Shown here: positions 8,293 through 17,149 of the stretch, piece by piece
How the letters are laid out: each line of letters starts with the position of its first letter
Position numbering within the stretch: position 1 is the first letter of the stretch
Assembly: GCA_045646965.1 (NCBI GenBank)
Contig: JAZRLR010000005.1
Location: 1 to 54,904, forward strand
Direction of reading: 5' to 3'
DNA: 54,904 nt
DNA from: HGM04593 sp045646965
GTDB lineage: Bacteria; Bacteroidota; Bacteroidia; Bacteroidales; Bacteroidaceae
Program-made: the position numbers and the translations under genes
The notes under the pieces: generated by a model
What the model saw: only the letters and a program-made list of their open reading frames with translations
The model's database searches: none
Told to the model about the DNA's origin: nothing

Positions 8293-9009
8293 TTATTTAT
8301 TCTCCTTCAGCTCACTTGCAATCTCCATAAAGGTGATAATATCGCCTTCGATGTCGTTCTGCACCTTATCGACAAGTGCCACAAGGTAGTTATAGGCAAA
8401 GATTGACACAATACCCACGATGAGACCTCCCACGGTGGTTATCATAGCCTCGTATATTCCGCTCGAGAGCAACGACACGTCGATGTTATTGCCCGCGTTG
8501 GCCATCTCCCAGAAAGCCTGCACCATACCCGTAACGGTTCCAAGGAAACCAATCATAGGACCGGCAGCCGCAATGGTAGAGAGGATGGGGAGCCCTTTCT
8601 CGAGCTTTGCAATCTCGAGACCGGCGCTATTGTCGAGTGCCTGACGCATAGAAGAGGCAGAGAGGTTATAGGCCTTCAAGCCCTTCTCGAGCACACGCGC
8701 AAGGGGCGACTCCTGGTTGCGGCAATAGTTCAAAGCCGACTTGAGGTCGTTGTCCTTGATATTGTCGTGCAGACGCTCGAGCATACGGGGGTTCTTTTTC
8801 ATTGCATTGCGCAGTGTGGCGTAACGCTCAAAGAAGATGTAGATACCCACCACCGAAAGAAGTGCGAGCACCAGCATAATCCAACCACCTTTGAGGGCCA
8901 TATCCCACACGTTAATACTCTCCTGAACAGGCTCGGTGATTGCCATCACAGAGTCTTGAGCCAACGCTGCTGTTGCAGCTACTGCAGTCATTAATATCAT
9001 AGTATTCAT
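8293..9009 (-). CDS. exbB: MotA/TolQ/ExbB proton channel protein
   Basis: 238-residue protein with an N-terminal segment ending AALAQ that looks like a signal or first helix. Three membrane helices follow: near 42-60, then two after the cytoplasmic domain around 140-160 and 180-205. The ExbB core AAAGPMIGFLGTVTGMVQAF and the helix TTVGGLIVGIVSIFAYNYL are intact. It forms the pentameric channel around ExbD. The start directly abuts the pdxJ stop. Confidence 0.94.
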   Translation of the reverse strand: MNTMILMTAVAATAALAQDSVMAITEPVQESINVWDMALKGGWIMLVLALLSVVGIYIFFERYATLRNAMKKNPRMLERLHDNIKDNDLKSALNYCRNQESPLARVLEKGLKAYNLSASSMRQALDNSAGLEIAKLEKGLPILSTIAAAGPMIGFLGTVTGMVQAFWEMANAGNNIDVSLLSSGIYEAMITTVGGLIVGIVSIFAYNYLVALVDKVQNDIEGDIITFMEIASELKENK

Positions 9010-9729
9010 TTATTTAATCAAACAATTCTGATAAGCATCTATGGTTTTCTCGAGTCCCAGATAGAGGGCGTCGCACACAAGTGCGTGACCTATGGACACC
9101 TCGTCCACCCAGGTGATTACGTCGGTGAAGTATTTAAGGTTCTCGAGGCTCAAGTCGTGGCCCGCGTTGAGACCTATACCGAGCTGTTTCACGCGACGAG
9201 CTGTCTCGTAGAAGGGCTCGATGGCCTTCTCGGGGTTACGGGCATACTCGTGGGCATAGGGGCCCGTGTAGAGCTCCACACGGTCGGCACCCGCCTTGGC
9301 TGCAAATTCTGCCATACGGGGTGAAGCGTCGATGAAGATTGAGCTTCGTATGCCGGCGCCACGCAGGTCGTTGAGAATGTCGTGCAGGAACTCCTGCTCT
9401 TTCTTGGTGTCCCAGCCGCTGTTCGAGGTTATCTGGTCGGGTTTGTCGGGCACGAGGGTAACCTGTGAGGGGCGCACACGCAGCACAAGGTCCATAAATT
9501 CCTTTGAGGGATAGCCCTCGATGTTGAACTCTGTGCGCAGAATGGCCTGCAAAGCAGGTACATCGGCACGACGTATGTGACGCTCGTCGGGGCGGGGATG
9601 CACGGTGATTCCGTCGGCACCAAAGGCCTCGCAATCCTTTGCCACCTTTAGAATGTCGGGGTTATTGCCGCCACGCGCATTTCTGATTGTGGCGATTTTA
9701 TTAATGTTTACACTTAACTTTGTCTTCAT
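9010..9729 (-). CDS. pdxJ: pyridoxine 5'-phosphate synthase
   Basis: Condenses 1-deoxyxylulose 5-phosphate with 3-amino-2-oxopropyl phosphate to make pyridoxine phosphate. 239 residues with family landmarks: LSVNINKIATIRNARGG at the N-terminus, DGITVHPRPDERHIR (about 36-50) with active-site His/Arg, the FIDASP loop, and GLNAGHDLSLENL near 195. It is the first gene of the minus-strand run to recG. Its promoter region (9730-9900) is shared divergently with nadK. Confidence 0.96.
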   Translation of the reverse strand: MKTKLSVNINKIATIRNARGGNNPDILKVAKDCEAFGADGITVHPRPDERHIRRADVPALQAILRTEFNIEGYPSKEFMDLVLRVRPSQVTLVPDKPDQITSNSGWDTKKEQEFLHDILNDLRGAGIRSSIFIDASPRMAEFAAKAGADRVELYTGPYAHEYARNPEKAIEPFYETARRVKQLGIGLNAGHDLSLENLKYFTDVITWVDEVSIGHALVCDALYLGLEKTIDAYQNCLIK

Positions 9730-9791
9730 AAATATCGGTTATGACAACGCACTATATGCGCAGTTTATATTAAAAATTAAATTATTAAGAG

Positions 9792-9799
9792 CAAAATTA
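9792..9799 (-). promoter_or_regulatory. -7 element, pdxJ-recG operon
   Basis: TAATTTTG on the minus strand matches TAnnTTTG, 63 nt upstream of the pdxJ ATG. Confidence 0.6.
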
Positions 9800-9833
9800 C
9801 TACAAATAATAAAAATAAGAGAATATTTTATCG

Positions 9834-9841
9834 TAAATTTG
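9834..9841 (+). promoter_or_regulatory. -7 element, nadK
   Basis: TAAATTTG matches TAnnTTTG, 59 nt upstream of the nadK ATG. It is back to back with the pdxJ promoter. Confidence 0.6.
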
Positions 9842-9900
9842 CATCAACACACATCGGTTTTACAGAAACAGCACCGCCACGGCGCTAAAAAGAGGAAAAT

Positions 9901-10773
9901 ATGAAGTTTGCGATATTCGGAAACATACACCAGACAGAAAAATCACAGAGCATAGACAAGCTCTTTGAAGAGGTAAAAAAATATGGCGACGAGTGTGCCA
10001 TAGACCGCCCCTTTTACGACTTTCTTCGCTCCACACACATACTGCCGCCCGAGAGCACAAGTATAATCGACGGCGACGAATTCTCGGCCGATGTCGCAAT
10101 CAGTTTCGGCGGCGACGGCACCCTGCTGCGCACCGCCTCACGCATAGGACGCAAGAGAATACCCATCCTCGGCATAAATGCGGGCAGACTGGGATTCCTC
10201 ACATCGACCTCAAACAACGACATTGAGCACATTATGCAGCGCCTGCACGCAGGCGAGTACAACGTGGAGGAGCGCAGCCTCATAGAGGCCACCGCCACAA
10301 ATGGCGCAATAAAGAGCTACCCCGTGGCACTCAACGAAATAGCTATAATGAAACACGCCTCGTCGTCGATGATTACCCTCGAAGCTACACTCAACGGCAA
10401 GGAGCACATCACCTATCAGGCCGACGGCCTTATCGTGGCAGCACCTTCGGGCTCCACGGGATACTCATTGAGCGTAGGCGGCCCTATAATTGCTCCCGAT
10501 GCCAATGTGATTGTGCTCTCACCCATCGCCCCGCACAGTTTAAGTGCCCGTCCCATAGTATTGAGCGATAACACAACCATTGAGATAAAGGTACACAGCC
10601 GCAGCCGCAACTACTTGATTGCCATAGACGGGCGCAACGAGAGCTGCAGCGACAAGACAGTGGTCACAGTGAAGAAAGCCGACTACAAGCAGCTCATAAT
10701 ACGCCGCCGCGAGCACTCGTTCATTCTCAACCTGCGCGAGAAGCTGATGTGGGGCGCCGACCAACGAGAATAA
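9901..10773 (+). CDS. nadK: NAD kinase
   Basis: Phosphorylates NAD to NADP. The 290-residue product contains the catalytic GGDGT motif (70-74), NAGRLGFLT (93-101), and the glycine-rich ADGLIVAAPSGSTGYSLSVGGPI segment that binds NAD, all intact. It is transcribed alone, divergent from pdxJ and convergent with the RND permease gene, with a shared terminator downstream. Confidence 0.97.
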   Translation: MKFAIFGNIHQTEKSQSIDKLFEEVKKYGDECAIDRPFYDFLRSTHILPPESTSIIDGDEFSADVAISFGGDGTLLRTASRIGRKRIPILGINAGRLGFLTSTSNNDIEHIMQRLHAGEYNVEERSLIEATATNGAIKSYPVALNEIAIMKHASSSMITLEATLNGKEHITYQADGLIVAAPSGSTGYSLSVGGPIIAPDANVIVLSPIAPHSLSARPIVLSDNTTIEIKVHSRSRNYLIAIDGRNESCSDKTVVTVKKADYKQLIIRRREHSFILNLREKLMWGADQRE

Positions 10774-10800
10774 ACAGCGCACACACCTGCCTGCAAATAA

Positions 10801-10828
10801 AAAATCCGAGCCATAAGGTTCGGATTTT
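10801..10828. terminator. bidirectional terminator between nadK and the RND permease gene
   Basis: 12-bp stem (10801-10812 with 10817-10828, one G-T pair) around the loop ATAA. T-rich tracts follow on both strands, serving the convergent genes on each side. Confidence 0.8.
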
Positions 10829-10846
10829 CTGTTTTATGGAAAAGGC

Positions 10847-13800
10847 TTACACCCACCCCTTGCGCACCACATAGCGGTAGACAATGGGAATTACATAGAC
10901 ATTGAGGAAGGTAGACGAGAGCAGACCGCCAAGCACAACCACAGCCATAGGGCTCTGTATCTCGTTGCCGCTCTTGCTGCCCGCCAAAATCATAGGGATA
11001 AGGGCGAGGGCCGAAGTGAAGGCTGTCATAAGGATGGGGGTGAGACGGTCGCCCGAGCCCAAGCGCACAGCCTCATCGAGTGTGGCACCACCCTCGCGCA
11101 AGTGCTGATAACGCGACACAAGCAGAATTCCGTTTCGCGTCGCAATACCGAAGAGCGTTATAAGGCCTATTATGGCAGGGATACTCATAACCCCCGAAGA
11201 GATATATGTGGCCACGATTCCGCCTATGAGGGCAAGCGGCAAATTTATGAGCACTACAAGTGAAAGCGATGTGCTCTTAAACTCGCCGTAGAGCAACACA
11301 AAGACCACAAGGACTGCCACCGCCGTGGTGAGCCACAGGGTGCGCGAAGCCGACGCCGCGCTCTCGAACTGACCGCCATACTCGAGGCGATAACCCTCGT
11401 CGAGAGGGAGCTCCTTTTCGAGATACTCCTCTATGCGTTCCACAGTGCCTGCAATGTCGCCGCCTGTGATATTTGCCGACACAACCACCTTGCGCTGCAC
11501 ATTCTCACGGCTTATACTGCCCGGGCCGCCCACCGACACAATGTCGGCGACCTCGGTGAGAGCCACCTTGCCCTCGGGGGTGTCTATAAGGGCGTTCTTC
11601 ACCCCTTCGATGCTCTCGGCGTACTCTTTGTTAAGGCGTATGATGAGGTCGAAAGAGCGCTCCTGCTCATAGACCGCGCCCACCTTCTTTCCGGGGAAGG
11701 CGGCCTCAACAAACTCGTTGAACTGCGCCATAGTGACACCGTAGTGTGCAAGGCGGTCGCGGCGTGCGCGTATCTGCAGCTGCGGCGTTTCAACCTGCTG
11801 CTCCACGTTCACATCTACCACAGAGGGGAAGGCGGCAAGGAGGGCTTTTATCTTTGTTCCGGTGCGGAAAAGGGTGCTCAAGTCGGGACCAAAGATTTTT
11901 ATTGCGAGGTCGGCCTGCGTGCCCGACACCATATGGTCGATGCGATGCTCAAGAGGTTGCCCCACCGATGTCACCACACCCGGCACTGCCGCCAAACGCG
12001 CACGCACATCGTTGAGGAACTCGGCCTTACTGCGCTCGCCAAGCTCAAAGTTTACATCTATTTCGGCTCCGTTGGATGTCTGCGAGTGCTCGTCGAGCTC
12101 GCCGCGTCCCGTGCGACGGGCTGTGCTCACCACCTCGGGTATTTGCAGGAGCTCGCTCTCAATGAGGGAACCTATGCGGTTCGACTCCTCGAGCGACACG
12201 CCGGGGCGCGACACCGCAGAGATTGTGAGCGCCTTCTCGTTGAACTCGGGCAAGAAGCTGCGTCCCATCGTCGCAAAGAGCACAAGGCACACCACGAAGA
12301 GCGCAACGAGCGATGCCACAATAACTTTTGAGTGTTTCACGGCGCGGTCGAGCGACTGCGTGTATCGGGGCAGGAGCCACTTGTCCACCCAATTCTTCTT
12401 CTCGTTGCGCGACAGATATTTGTCGCCCGAGAGCATCAGTTTGCACAAGAGAGGGGTTACGGTCATAGCCACAAGCAGCGACATAACCAGAGCCACCAGA
12501 TAGGCAATGCCAAGCGGCTTGAGCATACGCCCCTCGAGACCGCTCAAGAAGAAGAGCGGCATAAAAGTAACCATAATAATGAGCGTCGCGTGTATTATGG
12601 AAGCGCGAATCTCCGACGAGGCCTCGTAGACCACTGCAAAGGAGGACTTTCTCTCCCCCGCGGGCAAGCGGTGATTCTCGCGCAAGCGTTTGTAAACATT
12701 CTCCACATCGATGATTGCGTCATCGACCAAAGAGCCTATGGCGATGCACATACCTCCGAGTGTCATAGTGTTTATATCCATATTCAGGAGATAGAGCACA
12801 ATGACTGTTCCCAGGAGCGAGAGAGGTATCGCAAGGATAGAAATTACAGTGCTGCGCAGGCTTGTGAGGAAGAGGAAAAGCACTAAAACGACACACACCG
12901 CACCCTCGATGAGCGACTGCCCCACGTTATTTACCGACGAGCTTATGTAGTCGGCCTGACGGAAGATGCCTGTGTCGAGAGAGACATCGGCGGGGAGAGA
13001 TTTTGCAATGCTTTCGAGGTTACGTTCTATGTTTTCCGTCACGCTCAAGGTGTTTATTCCGGGCTGTTTCGATATAGAGAGAATTACCGCCGGCGCACCA
13101 TTCTGCGCGGCATATCCCTGACGCACGGCAGGCGCTATGACCACGTCGGCCACATCGGCTATGCGCACGGGGGCCTCGCCGTTCATCTTCACAAGGGTAT
13201 TCCCAAGCTCGTCGATATTGTTTGTGCGCCCCATACCACGCAGGTTATACTCGTTGCCGTAGTCGCGCAGCACTCCCGCGCCCACGTTCACGCTCATAGA
13301 TGCTGCAGCCGCCTCGAGTTCCTCCATCGCAACGCCGTACATCTTCATCTTCACGGGGTTGGCAAGTACCTGATACTGCTTGTAGTCGCCGCCTATGATT
13401 GTCACCTGCGACACGCCTCCCGTAGCAAGAATTGCAGGCTTTACAACCCACTCGGCAAGGGTGCGCAGCTCCATCATAGAGGTGTGTGTGGCCTGCATTC
13501 CTATAAACATAATCTCACCCATAACACTCGACTGCGGAGCAAGCACGGGCACAATGCCGTCGGGCAACTGCCCCGACAAAAGCCCCATCTTCTCACTTAT
13601 AATCTGACGAGCCTTGTAGATGTCCATACCCCAATCAAATTCCACCCACACAAAAGAGAATCCCTGTGACGACGAAGAGCGCACACGACGCACATTTGTA
13701 GCACCGTTTACGGCGGTCTCTATGGGGAAGGTCACAAGGCGCTCTATCTCCTCGGGCGCCATATCGGCAGCGTCGGTGAGAATTACCACGGTGGGCATAG

Positions 13801-13927
13801 TGAGGTCGGGGAAGACATCGACCTCTATGTTACGCGCCGAATATATGCCACCTATGGTCACAAGCACCACGGCAAGCATAACAAGCAGCTTGTTATTTAA
13901 AGAGAAAGCAATTATTCTGTTCAGCAT
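10847..13927 (-). CDS. heavy-metal-type RND efflux permease (CusA/CzcA-like)
   Basis: 1026-residue inner-membrane proton antiporter with the twelve-helix RND layout and two large periplasmic loops. Helix 4 carries IAIGSLVDDAIIDVENVYKRL, with the proton-relay Asp402 and Glu409, in the pattern of metal-exporting (HME) permeases such as CusA. The methionines that relay copper/silver in E. coli CusA are not obvious: the equivalents of YMPSTLPGMS and RPGMT lack Met, and only HRIDHM has one nearby. Copper is therefore doubtful; zinc, nickel or cobalt is possible. It follows the adaptor by 12 nt. No outer-membrane channel gene is adjacent. Confidence 0.88.
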   Translation of the reverse strand: MLNRIIAFSLNNKLLVMLAVVLVTIGGIYSARNIEVDVFPDLTMPTVVILTDAADMAPEEIERLVTFPIETAVNGATNVRRVRSSSSQGFSFVWVEFDWGMDIYKARQIISEKMGLLSGQLPDGIVPVLAPQSSVMGEIMFIGMQATHTSMMELRTLAEWVVKPAILATGGVSQVTIIGGDYKQYQVLANPVKMKMYGVAMEELEAAAASMSVNVGAGVLRDYGNEYNLRGMGRTNNIDELGNTLVKMNGEAPVRIADVADVVIAPAVRQGYAAQNGAPAVILSISKQPGINTLSVTENIERNLESIAKSLPADVSLDTGIFRQADYISSSVNNVGQSLIEGAVCVVLVLFLFLTSLRSTVISILAIPLSLLGTVIVLYLLNMDINTMTLGGMCIAIGSLVDDAIIDVENVYKRLRENHRLPAGERKSSFAVVYEASSEIRASIIHATLIIMVTFMPLFFLSGLEGRMLKPLGIAYLVALVMSLLVAMTVTPLLCKLMLSGDKYLSRNEKKNWVDKWLLPRYTQSLDRAVKHSKVIVASLVALFVVCLVLFATMGRSFLPEFNEKALTISAVSRPGVSLEESNRIGSLIESELLQIPEVVSTARRTGRGELDEHSQTSNGAEIDVNFELGERSKAEFLNDVRARLAAVPGVVTSVGQPLEHRIDHMVSGTQADLAIKIFGPDLSTLFRTGTKIKALLAAFPSVVDVNVEQQVETPQLQIRARRDRLAHYGVTMAQFNEFVEAAFPGKKVGAVYEQERSFDLIIRLNKEYAESIEGVKNALIDTPEGKVALTEVADIVSVGGPGSISRENVQRKVVVSANITGGDIAGTVERIEEYLEKELPLDEGYRLEYGGQFESAASASRTLWLTTAVAVLVVFVLLYGEFKSTSLSLVVLINLPLALIGGIVATYISSGVMSIPAIIGLITLFGIATRNGILLVSRYQHLREGGATLDEAVRLGSGDRLTPILMTAFTSALALIPMILAGSKSGNEIQSPMAVVVLGGLLSSTFLNVYVIPIVYRYVVRKGWV

Positions 13928-13939
13928 AGCGAAAGGAGA

Positions 13940-15451
13940 TTAATGAACGTGACCGGCGTGGGGATCGAGGGCCGCCGCGCCCTGTGACAGCTTGAGCGAA
14001 ACACCGCCCTTTGTCACCACTCGCTCGCCTGCGTGCAAGCCTTTGAGTATCTGCACCTGTGCGCCGTCGGTTGCGCCGGGCACAACCTCACGCTTCTCGA
14101 ACGACACGGGGGTGTGCTGCACAAATACAAAATAGTTGCCCATCTCCTCGACAAGGGCCGTGCGGGGCACCGTCACGCGCTGCACGTCGTCGGCACGCGA
14201 GGCTATGTGCAAGGTAACTATGCTGCCTGGGAGGATGGAGGGATGCTTTGCCGTCACGGTGACGGGGAGCATAGAACAGCTGTTCACGGCCGTTCCCACT
14301 GCCGCAACCACCGCCTCGGCCTCCTGCATAGAGCACACCGTTCCGCAGGGAAGTTCTATATTTACCGACGCTATGTTTGCAAGCAAAGAGGCATAGCGCA
14401 CGGGGAGCTCGGCTGTGATATTTACCGCACCGCCACGCTGAACCACGGCAAGGGGAGTGCCCGCCGCAACGTAGTCGCCGTTGGAGACAAGCAACGAAGA
14501 AACGGTGCCTGTGTAGGGAGCCTTCAGAGCCACCTTACCCGAAGCGAAATTGCGCTGCATAGTATTGAAACGCGCCTCGGCACGGGTGAAGGCAGCCTGC
14601 GCCTCCTCGTACTCGCGCTGCGACACGATATTATCTTTGAAGAGCTCGCTCTTGCGCTCGAAATTGTTTTTTGCAACCATATAGTCGCTCTCGGCCTCGG
14701 CAAATTTAACTGCGGCGTCGTTCTCGGTGACATCGCCACCCTCGAGGGCAAAAAGTATTTCGCCCGCCTTCACTGCCTTGCCTGCCACGATATTACCTGC
14801 AAACTGCACCTTACCCGGAGCTGTGGCCACAACCGTAGTGAAATTGTCGGGGGTGGAGAGAGCGCGGGCTGCTACTTTTACCGCGCCATTGAACGCGCTC
14901 AACGTAGCGGGAGCTGTCGCAAAATCTATTTTCCAGCTCTGCTCTTTGCTGAAAGAGAGATTATTTTCGCCGCCGTGAGAAGCCTCATCTGCGTGGGCGT
15001 GGCTATGCGCGTGATGAGCCTCGTGAGAGTGAGCGCCGTGGTTATCTCCACCCTCTATGTGAACGTGCACAGGATATTCCTGCCCGTCGATGGTGAAAAG
15101 AAGGTTTCCCACACCTGCCGCAGTGGGCGCAAGAGTGAAATTGTAGATACCCTTGCGCTCGGGAGCCACATTGAACGAGAGATTGTTTTCCCCCGCTTTA
15201 AGAGCCACCGCAATGGAACCACCTTCGTAAGGCTTGAACGAGGGGAGCGCAGTTACATAGGCCGTAACAGAGGCCTTGTGCCCTGCCACAAGCTCGTCAT
15301 ACTGCACAAAAAGTTCTATGGAATCGCTATATTTCGTTGCGTTTAACACCGGATGCTCGTGCGATTGCGCATCGTGTTCGTGATTGTGATTGTGCCCGCC
15401 GCAGCCTGCCATAGCCACCGCAAAAGCAATTGAAAGGAGTATTTTTTTCAT
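13940..15451 (-). CDS. His-rich periplasmic adaptor lipoprotein of the RND efflux system (CzcB/CusB-like)
   Basis: 503 residues. A lipoprotein signal with lipobox MAGC (Cys17) is followed by a His-rich stretch (18-33) and an N-terminal Ig-like domain seen in metal-type adaptors (about 35-132, SIELFVQYDELVAGH). A second, denser His cluster (138-159) has eleven His. The adaptor proper then follows: barrel-sandwich hybrid halves near 200-235 and 305-340 flank a hairpin coiled coil, then beta-barrel and membrane-proximal domains. The C-terminus ends DPHAGHVH. The His clusters suggest binding of Zn, Ni or Co. First gene of the two-gene unit. Confidence 0.88.
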   Translation of the reverse strand: MKKILLSIAFAVAMAGCGGHNHNHEHDAQSHEHPVLNATKYSDSIELFVQYDELVAGHKASVTAYVTALPSFKPYEGGSIAVALKAGENNLSFNVAPERKGIYNFTLAPTAAGVGNLLFTIDGQEYPVHVHIEGGDNHGAHSHEAHHAHSHAHADEASHGGENNLSFSKEQSWKIDFATAPATLSAFNGAVKVAARALSTPDNFTTVVATAPGKVQFAGNIVAGKAVKAGEILFALEGGDVTENDAAVKFAEAESDYMVAKNNFERKSELFKDNIVSQREYEEAQAAFTRAEARFNTMQRNFASGKVALKAPYTGTVSSLLVSNGDYVAAGTPLAVVQRGGAVNITAELPVRYASLLANIASVNIELPCGTVCSMQEAEAVVAAVGTAVNSCSMLPVTVTAKHPSILPGSIVTLHIASRADDVQRVTVPRTALVEEMGNYFVFVQHTPVSFEKREVVPGATDGAQVQILKGLHAGERVVTKGGVSLKLSQGAAALDPHAGHVH

Positions 15452-15480
15452 CGTAATAAGTTACTTGCAATTAACTGCTG

Positions 15481-15488
15481 CAAAGTTA
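15481..15488 (-). promoter_or_regulatory. -7 element, metal efflux operon
   Basis: TAACTTTG on the minus strand matches TAnnTTTG, 29 nt upstream of the adaptor ATG. TTTG sequences lie further upstream, but not at the usual 19-nt spacing. Confidence 0.6.
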
Positions 15489-15558
15489 AGAAAATTTCTC
15501 TGCAAATAGGTTGCAAAAGAGCGGCACAGAGCACGCCGGGCATAAAATTTCAGCAGCC

Positions 15559-16482
15559 TCACTTGAACTTCTCGGCAGCCCAGGCCTTGTCCACATAGTT
15601 GTCGAGCAGCGTGCAGGCACGCGCACTGAACGACAGGCCGCAGGAGATTATCTCGTCCCACGCCTCACGGGAGAGCGCGCCAAGGCCGTCGTAGCACACC
15701 TTGCCGCGCCACAGACCGCATACCACGCCCGCATTGAAATTGTCGCCCGCACCCACCGTGCTACACACTTCGACCTGTGGCACAGGATATTGTGCCGTAA
15801 AAGCAGGTGTAAAAAGAGTGACAGGCTCGCCACCTCGGGTAAATATAAAGTTCTCGCAGTGCGCCGCTATGCGTGAAGCATAGATATCGGCACCGTCGGT
15901 GCTGTCGAAGAGATAGCGGAAATCATCGGCCGAGCCACGCACAATGTGGGCAAGCTCCATATTCTCGATAACCGTCGGAAGCAACGCCTCGCGCTCGTGT
16001 ATGTGATTGCGGCGGAAGTTTATGTCGTAGTAGAGTGTGGCGCCGCTCTCACGCGCATACTGCAGGAAAGGTTTCACCTTGTCACGCAGCACGGGGTTAA
16101 GCACAAAGTAGGAGCCGAAGAGAAGTATATCGCCGCGCTGCAACGTAGGGAAATCGACCGTCAGACGATTGGACGGATAGTCCTTGTAGAAGAGATAATC
16201 GGCGTCGCCGCGCTCGTTGAGGAAAGCAAGCGAAAGGGGCGACTTGCCATCGCTGAAACAGCACACCGACGAGGTGTCGATGCCGCTGTCGCGCAGATGC
16301 TCAACTATGATATTACCCACACGATCGTTACCCACCTCGCTGATGAAAGCGGCAGGCACGCCCGCACGCCCTATCGAAATTATGCTGTTATAGACCGAGC
16401 CGCCGGGCACTGCGCCCACGGGTTTGTTTTCCTTGAAAAGAATGTCGAAGACAGTCTCTCCTATGCCCACTACCTTTCCCAT
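15559..16482 (-). CDS. PfkB-family carbohydrate kinase
   Basis: 307-residue ribokinase-fold sugar kinase. The N-terminal GG motif lies in VPGGSVYNSIISIGRAG, the substrate lid in SPLSLAFLNERGDADYLFYKD, and the C-terminal signature in STVGAGDNFNAG with the catalytic Asp247 and the anion-hole GAGD. These features resemble fructokinase-like members; the exact sugar cannot be fixed from sequence. It lies 6 nt downstream of the LOG gene and so is co-transcribed with it. No transporter or regulator of sugar uptake is near. Confidence 0.88.
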   Translation of the reverse strand: MGKVVGIGETVFDILFKENKPVGAVPGGSVYNSIISIGRAGVPAAFISEVGNDRVGNIIVEHLRDSGIDTSSVCCFSDGKSPLSLAFLNERGDADYLFYKDYPSNRLTVDFPTLQRGDILLFGSYFVLNPVLRDKVKPFLQYARESGATLYYDINFRRNHIHEREALLPTVIENMELAHIVRGSADDFRYLFDSTDGADIYASRIAAHCENFIFTRGGEPVTLFTPAFTAQYPVPQVEVCSTVGAGDNFNAGVVCGLWRGKVCYDGLGALSREAWDEIISCGLSFSARACTLLDNYVDKAWAAEKFK

Positions 16483-16488
16483 AATATC

Positions 16489-17037
16489 TTATGCTTCAAT
16501 TATAATTTGTTTCAGTTCCTCCACGCTGCGCACCTCGGTGAGATAGTTGCAGAGAGCGCCGCGCACAAAAGCCTCTTGTGACATTTCGCGCAAGAGCGAA
16601 AGCAGACCGTCCCAGAAACCCGAGGCATTGTAGAGCACCACACGCTTGCTGTGGAAGCCTATGGTTGCGGCAGCCATAGTGTGAAATATCTCGTCGAGAG
16701 TGCCCACACCGCCCGGCAGAGCCACAAGCACATCGCTGCGCTGCACCATAATATCCTTGCGCTCGCTCAAGTCGCGCACAAGAACCGTCTCGTCGAGCAG
16801 GGCGCTCACCCTATTACGCTCCACAAGCACCTGCGGCACAACGCCCACGACACGGCCTCCCGCCTCCTTCACCGCGGCAGCTGTCGCCTCCATAAGACCG
16901 GCTCGGGCACCGCCGTATATGAGCGTGGCACCTACAGCGCCAATCATCGTTCCCACCTCGCAGGCCTCGTCTCTGTATTTTTTATCAATCTCTTCGGAAG
17001 CGGCACAAAAGACCGCCACATTCTTGCAGTTTTTCAT
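16489..17037 (-). CDS. LOG family protein (nucleotide 5'-monophosphate phosphoribohydrolase)
   Basis: 182 residues. Both LOG signatures are present: YGGARAGLMEATA (41-53, the family GGGxxGLMG with substitutions) and PGGVGTLDE (108-116). LOG enzymes cleave N6-modified AMP or other NMPs to the base and ribose 5-phosphate; older databases call them lysine decarboxylases. I use the ATG at 17037, which gives the usual length (MKNCKNVAVFCAAS). It heads a two-gene unit with the PfkB kinase. Confidence 0.9.
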   Translation of the reverse strand: MKNCKNVAVFCAASEEIDKKYRDEACEVGTMIGAVGATLIYGGARAGLMEATAAAVKEAGGRVVGVVPQVLVERNRVSALLDETVLVRDLSERKDIMVQRSDVLVALPGGVGTLDEIFHTMAAATIGFHSKRVVLYNASGFWDGLLSLLREMSQEAFVRGALCNYLTEVRSVEELKQIIIEA

Positions 17038-17136
17038 AATTCGCCTTTTTATGATATTCTGCGCTAATTTAATGAATAATTCGGTATATTTTTCTATTTT
17101 TAATAGACTTAATCGGCATAGAATCACAAAATACGC

Positions 17137-17144
17137 TATTTTTG
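17137..17144 (+). promoter_or_regulatory. -7 element very close to the DUF4294 start
   Basis: TATTTTTG matches TAnnTTTG and ends only 5 nt before the ATG at 17150. If used, transcription would begin at or beside the start codon. Confidence 0.5.
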
Positions 17145-17149
17145 CGCCT

